A stretch of DNA of 64,000 bases from positions 124,001 through 188,000 of the forward strand of contig NZ_JBMNPX010000002.1 in assembly GCF_050943825.1 (NCBI RefSeq), read 5' to 3'. This stretch comes from Pseudoflavonifractor sp050943825 (lineage in GTDB: Bacteria; Bacillota; Clostridia; Oscillospirales; Oscillospiraceae). Under the pieces are notes generated by a model. It did not search any database, had not been told where the DNA came from, and worked only from the letters and a program-made list of their open reading frames with translations. The position numbers and the translations under genes are program-made. Below are positions 8,863-16,828 of the stretch, piece after piece (within the stretch, counting starts at the first letter, position 1; each line of letters starts with the position of its first letter).

Positions 8863-9521
8863 TGGAGACGGAACTTCAGAATAAAATCAGAGCGTATGTT
8901 AAGCGGTATATCCTGCTGTGCGTGGGCCTTGTTATCATGGCCTTTGGAGTGGCCTTTTCTATCAAGGGGGGGCTGGGCACCTCTCCCATCTCCAGCCTGC
9001 CCTACGTGCTCAGCCAGTTCACACCCCTCACCGTGGGCACTGCCACCATTGCCATGCACGTCACGCTGATTGTGCTGCAAATCCTGCTGCTGCGCAGGCA
9101 GTATGACCCTGTCCAGCTCATTCAGCTGCCGGTGGCGCTGGTGTTCGGCACATTGACCGACTTCAGCGTGTGGGCCCTCCGGGGCATTACCTGTACCTCC
9201 TACCCCATGGCGTGGCTGCTGTGCGTGGTGGGCATTCTGCTGGTGGGCGTGGGCGTCAGCTTTGAGGTCACCGCCGGGGTGGTCACTCTGGCCGGCGAGG
9301 GCATGGTCCTGGCCGTGTGTAAGGCGTTCCGTGTGAAGTTTGCCAATGCCAAGGTGGGCTTTGATGTGACCCTGGTGGTGCTGGCTACTGTCCTGTCGTT
9401 CCTGTTCCTGGGAAAGCTGACCGGCGTCCGGGAGGGCACGGTGGCGGCGGCCATCTGCGTGGGCCTCATTGCCAAGCAGGTTAACAAGCCCATGAAGCGG
9501 TTTGCCCAGCGGTATCTCTGA
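8862..9521 (+). CDS. YczE/YitT-like integral membrane protein
   Basis: Hydrophobic protein of about 219 residues with five to six predicted membrane helices and a conserved loop GGLGTSPISSLPYVLS after the first helix, as in the YczE/YyaS (COG2364) group. The molecular function of the family is not known; several members sit beside MarR-type regulators, as here. The ATG at 8862 is preferred over GTG at 8859 because AAGGGAG is better spaced. It overlaps the MarR gene by one base. Confidence 0.75.
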   Translation: METELQNKIRAYVKRYILLCVGLVIMAFGVAFSIKGGLGTSPISSLPYVLSQFTPLTVGTATIAMHVTLIVLQILLLRRQYDPVQLIQLPVALVFGTLTDFSVWALRGITCTSYPMAWLLCVVGILLVGVGVSFEVTAGVVTLAGEGMVLAVCKAFRVKFANAKVGFDVTLVVLATVLSFLFLGKLTGVREGTVAAAICVGLIAKQVNKPMKRFAQRYL

Positions 9522-9527
9522 GCCGGC

Positions 9528-9556
9528 TTGCCCTGGCGTCCGGGCTGTGGTACAAT
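9528..9556 (+). promoter_or_regulatory. promoter of the exonuclease gene
   Basis: TTGCCC at 9528-9533 and TACAAT at 9551-9556, 17-bp spacing, followed about 50 bases later by a GGGAGGAG ribosome site and the ATG at 9610. Confidence 0.6.
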
Positions 9557-9609
9557 CAGGCGCGGGACGGAGTCCCCGATCAGAGACGCAGCCGCGGGAG
9601 GAGAAAGAG

Positions 9610-10185
9610 ATGAACGGCAGATATATCGCCTTTGACGTGGAGACCCCCAACTACGCCAACGACCGCATGAGCGCCATCGGCGTCACGGTGGTGGAGGCGG
9701 GGGAGATTGCGGGGGAGTACTACACGCTGGTGAACCCGGAGCAGCGCTTTGACCGGTTCAATATCGCCCTGACGGGCATTACACCTGAGATGGTGGCAGA
9801 CAAGCCCACCTTCCCGGAGCTGTGGCGGGAGATTGGTCCCCTGATGGACAGCGGCCTGCTCATCGCCCACAACGCCCCCTTTGACATGTCGGTGCTGGCC
9901 AAATGCCTGCGGGGATACGGCATTTACTGGCACCCTACGGTGCGCTACGCCTGCACCTGCCAGATGAGCCGCCGCCTGCTGCCCCAGCTGCCCAACCACA
10001 AGCTGAACACGTTGAGCGACTATCTGGGCCTGGAACTTGACCACCACCACGCCGGCAGCGACAGTCTGGCCTGCGGGGAGATTCTTCTCCACCACCTGCG
10101 CTCTGGCTCCAGTGTGGCGCCCTTTATCCGTACTTACGACATGGAGCGGCTGTGCACCGTCAGAGCGGGGAGCGGCCGGAGATAA
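9610..10185 (+). CDS. DEDDh 3'-5' exonuclease, DnaQ/epsilon-like
   Basis: Stand-alone exonuclease of 191 residues from the RNase T/DnaQ superfamily. The three Exo motifs are visible: FDVET with the acidic pair at residues 9 and 11, AHNAPFDMSVL with the second aspartate near residue 92, and HHHAGSDSLACG with the catalytic histidine and final aspartate near residues 146-151, which makes it a DEDDh enzyme. It needs two divalent metals and probably trims single-stranded DNA or RNA; its physiological substrate is unknown. The ATG at 9610 follows GGGAGGAG and lies downstream of its promoter. A longer in-frame reading from 9502 is not supported. Confidence 0.88.
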   Translation: MNGRYIAFDVETPNYANDRMSAIGVTVVEAGEIAGEYYTLVNPEQRFDRFNIALTGITPEMVADKPTFPELWREIGPLMDSGLLIAHNAPFDMSVLAKCLRGYGIYWHPTVRYACTCQMSRRLLPQLPNHKLNTLSDYLGLELDHHHAGSDSLACGEILLHHLRSGSSVAPFIRTYDMERLCTVRAGSGRR

Positions 10186-10190
10186 GAGAA

Positions 10191-10228
10191 AACGGGGACA
10201 GACAGCTGAGACGCTGTCTGTCCCCGTT
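10191..10228. terminator. bidirectional terminator between convergent genes
   Basis: A 16-bp perfect stem (10191-10206 with 10213-10228) and a six-base loop between the exonuclease (+) and the phosphatase (-). TTCGATTTT follows on the plus side and TTTTCTC on the minus side, so it can stop transcription both ways. Confidence 0.85.
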
Positions 10229-10233
10229 CGATT

Positions 10234-10878
10234 TTATACATAGAACTCGGCCATGTCGTCCAGCCGCAGGCAGGCCAGCCGCCGGTGCTCGCTGGGGTTG
10301 CCGCAGCCGCAGTCGATGTCGATGATCCCGTCCCCATGCCAGATGGTCAGAGTCTCGTCCATCCGCCCGGTAAGGAAGCAGGTGGGGGTGTGGCCCACGA
10401 TGGCGGTGCGGTCGGGGAATGGGGCGATGCAGTCGGGCACCGGCCGGTCCCAGATCCGCCGGTACGGGTCCTCCGACGGCATGCCGTGGACCAGGTGGAA
10501 GATCCGGTCTCCCACGGTTACCTCCAGATGATCGGGCAAGCTGGCGATAAACCGCAGTATCTCCCACCGCTCCCGGGCCGAGGAGATGTAGAGCAGGTGG
10601 CGGTAGGTACAGTTGCCGCCGTTGTGCCGCCAGAGGTCCCGGCTGCCGTAGACGCTGTTGGGGCCAAGGGTGTCCAGGCACATCTGCTCGTGATTGCCCA
10701 GCAGCATATGGATGTTGTCCGCCGCCATAATCTCCTGGAGCATGGATACGCCGCCGGGGCTTCGGTCGATGACGTCCCCGATGATGTACAGCGTGTCCTG
10801 GTCGGAGAACTGAATTTTTTCCAGCATGGCGTGAAAGCGGTCCTCCTCGCCGTGGAGGTCGGACATGCAGTAGATCAT
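10234..10878 (-). CDS. PPP-family metallophosphatase (Ser/Thr phosphatase or ApaH-like)
   Basis: Calcineurin-like phosphoesterase of 214 residues with two bound metals. Motifs in order: SDLHGE (residues 6-11, DxH), GDVIDRSPGG (about 34-43, GDxxDR), LLGNHEQM (about 59-66, GNHE), VHGMP near 130 and VGHTPT near 162. The GDVIDR form with a following cap puts it in the PPP group that includes bacterial protein phosphatases and diadenosine tetraphosphatase; which substrate is used cannot be read from the sequence. It is monocistronic and convergent with the exonuclease. Confidence 0.88.
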   Translation of the reverse strand: MIYCMSDLHGEEDRFHAMLEKIQFSDQDTLYIIGDVIDRSPGGVSMLQEIMAADNIHMLLGNHEQMCLDTLGPNSVYGSRDLWRHNGGNCTYRHLLYISSARERWEILRFIASLPDHLEVTVGDRIFHLVHGMPSEDPYRRIWDRPVPDCIAPFPDRTAIVGHTPTCFLTGRMDETLTIWHGDGIIDIDCGCGNPSEHRRLACLRLDDMAEFYV

Positions 10879-10920
10879 GCGCTCAGCTCCTTTCTCTGTG
10901 GGGAATAGTTGACCTTGGGC

Positions 10921-11676
10921 TCAGCCCTGGTAGTCGGGGCACTGGTAGCGGGGCTTGCCCCGGCTGATTTTTCCGTACTCAATGGCCCCGGTGGGACAGC
11001 CGCAGATGCAGGCCATGCAGTGGGTGCAGCGATTGCCCCACACCGGCAGGCCCTGTTCCATGCGGATGTTGCCCAGGGGACAGGCTGCGGCGCACTTGCC
11101 GCAGGAGACGCAGCTGCCCGCCACGTGGAAGGGTTTGGTCCTGACGTTGAAGCGGTAGAACAGGGTGTTGACCAGGCCGGACTTGAGCTTATCCACAGCG
11201 CCCGCCTTCCGGTCGGGGAAGTCCTCGCCCCGCTGGATGTAACCGGCGCCCTGCTCCAGAACCGGGCGGGCGGCGGCCACAATGCCCAGGGCCTCCTCCC
11301 GCTCGGGCGCGTTGAACATGGCGATGTAGTTCTCCGGCATGACCACCTGAAGGGTGCCCCGGTAACGGAATCCCTTCTCACCGCAGAGGGCGCGGTTTTT
11401 GGGGGCGGCGTTGCCGATTTCGGCGCCGCAGGTCATGACAAAGTAGGCGTCCTTGCTGCCGGAAAAGCGTCCGGCGCGGATGAACTCGACAAACACCCTG
11501 GGCAGCTGCCAGCCGTAGGTGGGGCACACAAAGACCCACGGCTTGGTGGAGGACAGCTCGGCCGCCACGCCGTCCCGGATGAAGTGAAAGGCGTCGGTGC
11601 AGTGGTCGCCCAGCCTATCCGCCAGCAGCTTGGCGCAGTAACGGCTGTTTCCCGTACCGGTAAAATAGACAATCAC
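10921..11676 (-). CDS. EFR1-type flavodoxin/ferredoxin protein
   Basis: Electron-transfer protein of 251 residues. The N-terminal flavodoxin-like domain opens with IVYFTGTGNSRYCA, the FMN phosphate-binding loop. The C-terminal ferredoxin domain has two 4Fe-4S cysteine sets, CVSCGKCAAACPLGN (about residues 185-199) and CTHCMACICGCPTGA (about 218-232). The GTG at 11676 is chosen because GGAGGAGG lies 8 bases upstream and the flavodoxin fold starts there. The frame is open 270 bases further upstream without similarity. Such proteins shuttle low-potential electrons in anaerobes; the partner is unknown. Confidence 0.88.
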   Translation of the reverse strand: MIVYFTGTGNSRYCAKLLADRLGDHCTDAFHFIRDGVAAELSSTKPWVFVCPTYGWQLPRVFVEFIRAGRFSGSKDAYFVMTCGAEIGNAAPKNRALCGEKGFRYRGTLQVVMPENYIAMFNAPEREEALGIVAAARPVLEQGAGYIQRGEDFPDRKAGAVDKLKSGLVNTLFYRFNVRTKPFHVAGSCVSCGKCAAACPLGNIRMEQGLPVWGNRCTHCMACICGCPTGAIEYGKISRGKPRYQCPDYQG

Positions 11677-11821
11677 AGATGGTCCCTCCTCCGGCGGCTC
11701 GCTTCCAGCCAAATGGGGGAGCCGCTCTGTGCTGTCTCCAGTATAGCAGACTTTCCGCCCATATGGAATGAAAAAAGCAGCGGCAGGAAGGAGGAAACTC
11801 CCTGCCGCTGTCAGACCGCCG

Positions 11822-12904
11822 TTACTGGCCGCTGCTCTCCGCCTCCGGGGTGCGGATGGTGATGGAGGTGATAACGGGCTGCTCCTCGGCGGGGATGGTG
11901 CCGTTGCCATCGGTGGGCTGGGCGGCTTCACAGATGGCGTCCACAATGTCCATGCCCTCGGTCACATAGCCGAACACCGCGTACTTTCCGTCCAGAGAGG
12001 GATAGTCCTCCTGAACGATGAAGAACTGGGAGCTGGCGCTGTCGTAGTCGTCGGACCTGGCCATGGAGATGGCACCGCGGGTGTGGGACAGGTTGTTCTC
12101 ATAGCCGTTCTCGCTGAATTCGCCCACAATGGTGGTGCCGCTGCCGCCGCTGCCGTCGCCGTTGGGGTCGCCGCCCTGCATCATGAAGCCCTCGATGATC
12201 CGGTGGAAGGTGAGGCCGTCATAGAAACCGGACTCCGCCAGGGACACAAAGTTGGCCACCGTCTCAGGGGCGGCCTCCGCGTCCAGCGCCACGGTGATGG
12301 TACCGTAGTCCTGGATTTCGATGTCCGCGTAGTAGCTGGCGGTCTCGGCCTCGGCGGTGTCACCGGTCTCCGTGCCGCTCTCATCGGTGCCGGTGCTGTC
12401 GGTGGGCTCGGGCGTCTCGGACACCTGGGCGGATTCAGAGGGAGTGGCCGACGGGTCGGTCTGGGCCGTACCGCCGCCCACAGCCACCGAGATTCCCACA
12501 ATCAGACACACCGCCACCAGCAGGGAGACAATCAGCACGGTGCGCCTGGTCCGCTGCTTTTTCCGCTTGTCCAGGAAGGGCTGGCAGATGTTGTCGATGC
12601 CCATATGGACGGTAATGGTGACGGTTCTGGGAATGGCAACCGTTTTTTGCTGCTCCAGCAGGGCCTGGTGGAAGGCCTCCGCTGTCATAGCCGCTGTTCC
12701 GTGGTCGGGAGTCAGGGAGAGAATACGGCTGATGTTGGCCTCCTCCGCCTGGAGGGCCAGCCGGACAGTCTCCGTGGAGGTGTTGAAGAGCTTGGCGATG
12801 CGCATGTCATCGTACCCGCACACCCCGTGGAGCACGTAGATAAAGCGGTGGAGGTGCGGCAGATTTTTCAGGACGATTTCCCAGGGCTGGCCGCTGAGCG
12901 TCAT
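11822..12904 (-). CDS. sigma-region-4-like / membrane anchor / cyclophilin fusion
   Basis: An unusual 360-residue protein. Residues about 8-55 (EIVLKNLPHLHRFIYVLHGV ... DDMRIAKLFNTSTETVRLAL) resemble the region-4 helix-turn-helix of ECF sigma factors. A basic stretch and one membrane helix follow (VLIVSLLVAVCLIVGISVAV, about 122-141), then an acidic Thr/Ser/Pro linker. The C-terminal half is a cyclophilin-type peptidyl-prolyl isomerase with LTFHRIIEGFMMQGGDP, carrying the Arg, Phe and Gln expected in the active site. The topology implies the DNA-binding-like part in the cytosol and the isomerase outside. The ATG lies 12 bases beyond the TAA of the upstream gene and in the same frame. The ribosome site is weak (GGGA). 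It may therefore be the second half of one gene broken by a stop. Confidence 0.82.
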   Translation of the reverse strand: MTLSGQPWEIVLKNLPHLHRFIYVLHGVCGYDDMRIAKLFNTSTETVRLALQAEEANISRILSLTPDHGTAAMTAEAFHQALLEQQKTVAIPRTVTITVHMGIDNICQPFLDKRKKQRTRRTVLIVSLLVAVCLIVGISVAVGGGTAQTDPSATPSESAQVSETPEPTDSTGTDESGTETGDTAEAETASYYADIEIQDYGTITVALDAEAAPETVANFVSLAESGFYDGLTFHRIIEGFMMQGGDPNGDGSGGSGTTIVGEFSENGYENNLSHTRGAISMARSDDYDSASSQFFIVQEDYPSLDGKYAVFGYVTEGMDIVDAICEAAQPTDGNGTIPAEEQPVITSITIRTPEAESSGQ

Positions 12905-12916
12905 TTTTCCCGCGTC

Positions 12917-13228
12917 TTAGGGGGTGTTCATGAAATTCCGGTTGGCAGGCACCCGGAAGGCCTTTGGATATTTCTTCACGGTCTGGGCCTTACAGTAATT
13001 GACGGCCTTTTTGGTGACGGTGTCCTGGAAATCCTGCTCCGAGATAACCTGCCCGGAGACGACCAGCTCCCACATGGCCTTGAACACGTGGGACACGGCG
13101 TTGCAGGCGGCGTTTTCGTCCAGGAGCAGCGCCTGGCACAGGAACATAATCCGGTCCTTGTTCTGGTCGTAGAGGGTGCGCATCGCCTCGGGGATGCCTT
13201 TGCGGGCGTTGTCTATGATTTCAGCCAT
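12917..13228 (-). CDS. sigma-region-2-like protein, first half of a split locus
   Basis: Small protein of 103 residues resembling region 2 of ECF sigma factors: MRTLYDQNKDRIMFLCQALL and NAVSHVFKAMWELV correspond to the core-binding helices, and KKAVNYCKAQTVKK sits where the -10-recognition helix would be. It has no region 4; that part is found in the next gene, which continues in the same frame after a single TAA at 12917-12919 and four sense codons. The ATG at 13228 is preferred (AAAGG 9 to 10 bases ahead) over a GTG at 13249. The pair could be a genuine two-gene arrangement with reinitiation, or one gene with a nonsense mutation. Function as a sigma factor is inferred from similarity only. 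Confidence 0.65.
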   Translation of the reverse strand: MAEIIDNARKGIPEAMRTLYDQNKDRIMFLCQALLLDENAACNAVSHVFKAMWELVVSGQVISEQDFQDTVTKKAVNYCKAQTVKKYPKAFRVPANRNFMNTP

Positions 13229-13284
13229 GGTATTCAACCTTTCTTTCACTGGGATATCACGCCTCCGGCGCAGTGTTCCCGGTT

Positions 13285-13317
13285 ATGATACGTCTCCGGA
13301 CTAAAGCCGGACTAAAG
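13285..13317 (-). promoter_or_regulatory. promoter with 11-bp tandem repeat (putative response-regulator box)
   Basis: On the minus strand a -10-like TATCAT occupies 13290-13285. Five bases further upstream begin two perfect tandem copies of an 11-mer (plus-strand CCGGACTAAAG at 13296-13306 and 13307-13317), covering the -35 position. OmpR/PhoB-type regulators bind tandem repeats of 10-11 bp this way. The same layout recurs at 20238-20270 before the ABC operon. It would drive the sigma-like/cyclophilin locus and lies next to the response-regulator gene. Confidence 0.7.
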
Positions 13318-13361
13318 ACCCCGGAAAATCAAAACATTTTGTAAACGAAATGCTGCGCACG

Positions 13362-13390
13362 TTGATACCGGAGCGGCGGAATACTATAAT
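13362..13390 (+). promoter_or_regulatory. promoter of the two-component operon
   Basis: TTGATA at 13362-13367 and TATAAT at 13385-13390, spacing 17. Transcription would begin near 13397, which rules out the ATG at 13350 and supports the response-regulator start at 13467. Confidence 0.75.
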
Positions 13391-13466
13391 AATCCAGGGA
13401 AAGAAACGAAGGGAGAAAAGCGGCCACCAGCTCGGAAATATGACGCAAGGAAGGCGGGTTGAGCTT

Positions 13467-14141
13467 ATGCGGCTGCTAGTGGCGGAGGACGACCTGAAGC
13501 TGCTGAAATCCCTCAAGCACATCTTTGAGAAGAACAAGTACATAGTGGACGCTGTCTCCACCGGGACGGAGGCCCTGGCCTATGCCGAGACGGAGGAGTA
13601 CGACGGCATGGTGCTGGACATCATGATGCCCGGGCTGGACGGCATTGCGGTGCTGCGCAGCGTCCGGGGACAGGGCATCTCCACACCGGCCCTGTTTCTG
13701 ACGGCAAAGACCGAGGTGGACCAGCGGGTGGAGGGGCTGGACGCCGGAGCGGACGACTACCTGTCCAAGCCCTTCTCCACCTCCGAGCTGCTGGCCCGGG
13801 TGCGGGCCATGCTGCGGCGGAAGGACAACTACGTCCCGGACCTGCTGCGGGCAGGGGAGCTGGTGCTCAACCGCTCCACCTACGAGCTCAGCTGCAACGG
13901 ACAGACCCAGGCCCTCAGCGGCAGGGAGTTTCAGATCATGGAGATGCTGCTCCAGCGTCCCAATTTCATCATCACCACCGACGCGTTCATGTCCCACGTG
14001 TGGGGCTGGGACAGCGAGGTGGACGTGAGCGTGGTGTGGGTGCATATCTCCAACCTCCGGAAAAAGCTGGCGGCCCTCAAGGCGCCCGCCACCATCCGCT
14101 TTGTCCGCAACGCCGGTTACACCCTGGAGCAGGAATCATGA
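13467..14141 (+). CDS. OmpR-family response regulator
   Basis: Two-domain response regulator of 224 residues. The receiver domain has the acidic pair EDD at residues 7-9, the phosphoacceptor Asp51 in VLDIMMPGLDG, the conserved threonine in FLTAKTE and the lysine in YLSKPFS. The C-terminal winged helix (about 125-220) has SGREFQIMEMLLQRPNFIIT and VWVHISNLRKKL, the OmpR/PhoB recognition region. It overlaps the kinase gene by four bases, so the two are coupled. The 11-bp tandem repeats at 13296-13317 and 20249-20270 are candidate binding sites. Confidence 0.93.
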   Translation: MRLLVAEDDLKLLKSLKHIFEKNKYIVDAVSTGTEALAYAETEEYDGMVLDIMMPGLDGIAVLRSVRGQGISTPALFLTAKTEVDQRVEGLDAGADDYLSKPFSTSELLARVRAMLRRKDNYVPDLLRAGELVLNRSTYELSCNGQTQALSGREFQIMEMLLQRPNFIITTDAFMSHVWGWDSEVDVSVVWVHISNLRKKLAALKAPATIRFVRNAGYTLEQES

Positions 14142-15361
14142 TTGACCGGCTGAGAAGAAAGTTTATCCGGATCTGCATGCTGTCCTTTGCGGCGGTGTTT
14201 CTCATCCTCTTCATCGCCATCTATCTGGTCACCGAGGTGCAGACCAGCGCCCGGCTGGACACCCTGGCCGACCTGGTATCGGAGAACGACGGCATTTTCC
14301 CGGATTTTGAGCAGTTTGGTCTGGATGAGGGGCAGATTCTTCCGCCGGAAGGGGTAAACCAGGAGTCTCCCTTCACCACCCGGTTCTTTACCGTCCGCTT
14401 CGACGGGGAAGGAGAGCTGGCCTCGGTGGATATCCGGGCCATCGCCAGCGTGAGCGGGGAGGAGGCCCAGGAGTACGCCTCCGCTGTTCTGGAGAAGGGC
14501 GCCGAGCGGGGGTGGGTTGAGAACTTCCGATACAAGGTGTACAACACACCGGAGGGCACCGCGGTGGTGTTCATCAACGGCACCGACACCAGGGAGCTCA
14601 ACCAGCGCTTTCTGCTGACCGCCTCCTCGGTGTTTGTGGCGGGCAGCGTGGTGGTGCTGCTGCTGGTGATTCTGATTTCCAAGCATGCGGTGAAGCCAGC
14701 CATGGAGAGCTACCAGAAGCAGCGGCAGTTTGTCACCGACGCCAACCACGAGCTCAAGACGCCGCTGACCCTGATCCGCACCAATCTGGACATTATGGAG
14801 TCGGAGAACGGCCCCAACGAGTGGCTCAGCGACATCCGGGAGGAGACAGGCATCATGACCGAGCTGGTGAACCGGCTGGTGATGCTCAGCCGGATGGACG
14901 AGGACCAGAGCACCCTGGAGATGACCCGCTTCAGCCTGAGCGAGGCGGTGAGCGAGACGGCGGCGGCCTTTGACGGGACGGCCCGTGAGCGGGACATGAC
15001 CCTGTCGCTGGACGTGCCGCAGGGGGTGTGCTGCACCGGGGATGAGGCCGCCATCCGCCAGCTTCTCTCCATTCTTCTGGACAACGCGGTGAAGTACTGC
15101 GACAAGGGCGGGACCATCCGGGTGGGACTGTCCGGCGGACGGCATCCGGTGCTGACCGTGGACAACAGCTATGCCGCGGTGGACAGCGTGGAGCTGGGCC
15201 GCCTGTTTGACCGCTTCTACCGGGCCGACAAGGCCAGAACCTACGGCAGCGGCTTTGGCATCGGGCTGTCCATTGCCAAGGCCATTGTGGAGAAGCACAG
15301 GGGTGAAATTACCGTCTCCAGCCTGGACGGACGTGCCATCCGCTTCCGGGTAAAGCTGTAA
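14138..15361 (+). CDS. sensor histidine kinase
   Basis: Membrane sensor kinase of 407 residues, partner of the regulator before it. An N-terminal helix (about 10-30) and a second at about 165-190 enclose an extracytoplasmic domain of about 130 residues with no recognisable fold. The HisKA box DANHELKTPLT holds the phosphoacceptor near residue 204. The ATP-binding domain has the N box QLLSILLDNAVKYC and the glycine-rich GSGFGIGLSIAKAIV. The ATG at 14138 overlaps the previous stop (ATGA). The signal is unknown; the probable regulon is the sigma/cyclophilin locus and the ABC-GldG operon. Confidence 0.92.
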   Translation: MIDRLRRKFIRICMLSFAAVFLILFIAIYLVTEVQTSARLDTLADLVSENDGIFPDFEQFGLDEGQILPPEGVNQESPFTTRFFTVRFDGEGELASVDIRAIASVSGEEAQEYASAVLEKGAERGWVENFRYKVYNTPEGTAVVFINGTDTRELNQRFLLTASSVFVAGSVVVLLLVILISKHAVKPAMESYQKQRQFVTDANHELKTPLTLIRTNLDIMESENGPNEWLSDIREETGIMTELVNRLVMLSRMDEDQSTLEMTRFSLSEAVSETAAAFDGTARERDMTLSLDVPQGVCCTGDEAAIRQLLSILLDNAVKYCDKGGTIRVGLSGGRHPVLTVDNSYAAVDSVELGRLFDRFYRADKARTYGSGFGIGLSIAKAIVEKHRGEITVSSLDGRAIRFRVKL

Positions 15362-15364
15362 TAC

Positions 15365-15400
15365 AAAAAACCAGGACCGCTTTTGCGGTCCTGGTTTTTT
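15365..15400. terminator. bidirectional terminator
   Basis: Ten-bp GC stem (15371-15380 with 15385-15394), TTTT loop, flanked by A6 on the left and T6 on the right. It serves both the kinase gene (+) and the DUF4340 gene (-). Confidence 0.92.
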
Positions 15401-15415
15401 GCGTTTGCAGGCAGA

Positions 15416-16828
15416 TTAGAGGACGATGGCGTTGACCGCCTCGATGAGGTCCACCACAGAGGAGCGGGAGACCAGGGAGACAGGCTCGCCGTCCACCACG
15501 GCCAGACACTGCTCGCCGTCGTAGCGGTACAGCTGGATATGGATTTCCGGATAGGTCTCGTTGTCCAGATGGATGGTCAGGCTGATTTCCTCCTTCTGGG
15601 CGGGGCTCTCGTCGGTGAAGCTGGAGGCGGTCATGGCCTCCAGGGCGTCCTGCAGGTCCTCAATTTCGATTTCCTCGCCGTCATAGGAGAAGGTTTTCTT
15701 GTCGCCGGTGCCCTCGGAGGTGATGGTATAGACCGCGTCCTCCAGGGTGATGTCCAGGCTGGTGACGTCGGCAAAGTCGGCGTAGAACACCTCCTGGTGC
15801 CGCAGGTCGTTGTAGGAGGCGGCCATCAGCGACTGGTACTGGGAGCCGGTGATCTGGTAGATGATCTTGGACTCGACGATTCTCGCGTAGGCGGTGATGT
15901 CGGCGGCGTCCTCCTCCTCGGTGGTCTCCGCCTCCTCCGCCGCGCTCCGCTCGTCGGGGTCACGGCTGACGCTGATGGTGAAGACAACGGGCTCGCTGGC
16001 CTCCTCGCTGTCCTCGTCCGTCTCGGGGGTGTAGGTGACGGTGACGGTCAGCTCCGGATTGTCCAGGCCGTAGGTGGCCAGGTCCTCCTCGGCGGCATTG
16101 TAGGTCACATAGTCGGTGGGGCTCAGGCTGGTGATGCCGCTCAGGTAGCTGTCCACCAGGGAGGTGTCCAGGGGCAGATAGTTCCCGTCCTGCTCCTTGA
16201 AGTACACATCGTCGGCGCAGTAGGAGTAGGTGCTCTCCTCCTGATAAATGACCTGATAGGAGTCGCTGCCGGTGAACTGGATGGACTCCACCTGGTCAAA
16301 GCTGGGGGTCTCGTCGTTGTCGATGAGGTCGCTGAGCTCCACGTCGAAGGTGTCCAGCGGGTCCTCCTGGACCAGGTACACGTTGCCGTCCCCGATGGAG
16401 ACATACCGCTGGGCGTCCATGGTGCTGTAATCGCCCAGCTGGATCTCATAGCTGGTGTCCTCAGTGGTCAGGTCGATGGTGCAGACGGGGTCATCCAGGC
16501 CGTACTGGGCGAAGTCGGTGACGTCGTGGATGATGAAGGCGGCGCCGAAGGCCTGGAAGGTCTCCAGCAGCTCGTTCATCTTCTCCTCGTCCACAGGGAA
16601 GGCCTCGTCCTCATCGTAGAGCCAGGTGCCGTCCTTATGGAAGGCCAGGGTCTCCGACTCGTACTCCCAGGAGAGGGACTGAACCGTGCCGGCGTCCACC
16701 TCCAGGATGATCTCGTCGGTGTTCTGAATGATCTCCTGCTGCTCCTGGTACTGCATGACGGCGAAGGCGGCAATACACACCACCGCCAGCACGCCCAGCA
16801 GGATATAGATCCGTTTAGCCCGCTTCAT
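15416..16828 (-). CDS. DUF4340 domain protein
   Basis: Membrane-anchored extracytoplasmic protein of 470 residues: a single N-terminal helix (IYILLGVLAVVCIAAFAVM) followed by a long acidic beta-rich domain with repeated segments of the DUF4340 type (for example TWLYDEDEAFPVDEEKMNEL, GLDDPVCTIDL, YGLDNPELTVTVTY). The biochemical role is not known. Such proteins are regularly the last gene after ABC-type GldF/GldG genes, as here, where it overlaps the GldG-like gene by 14 bases. It probably forms the outer part of the same complex. Confidence 0.88.
   Translation of the reverse strand: MKRAKRIYILLGVLAVVCIAAFAVMQYQEQQEIIQNTDEIILEVDAGTVQSLSWEYESETLAFHKDGTWLYDEDEAFPVDEEKMNELLETFQAFGAAFIIHDVTDFAQYGLDDPVCTIDLTTEDTSYEIQLGDYSTMDAQRYVSIGDGNVYLVQEDPLDTFDVELSDLIDNDETPSFDQVESIQFTGSDSYQVIYQEESTYSYCADDVYFKEQDGNYLPLDTSLVDSYLSGITSLSPTDYVTYNAAEEDLATYGLDNPELTVTVTYTPETDEDSEEASEPVVFTISVSRDPDERSAAEEAETTEEEDAADITAYARIVESKIIYQITGSQYQSLMAASYNDLRHQEVFYADFADVTSLDITLEDAVYTITSEGTGDKKTFSYDGEEIEIEDLQDALEAMTASSFTDESPAQKEEISLTIHLDNETYPEIHIQLYRYDGEQCLAVVDGEPVSLVSRSSVVDLIEAVNAIVL

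Noticed and set aside
13350..13466. N-terminal extension of the response regulator
   Set aside because: It begins upstream of the -35/-10 boxes and contains no receiver-domain sequence; start placed at 13467.
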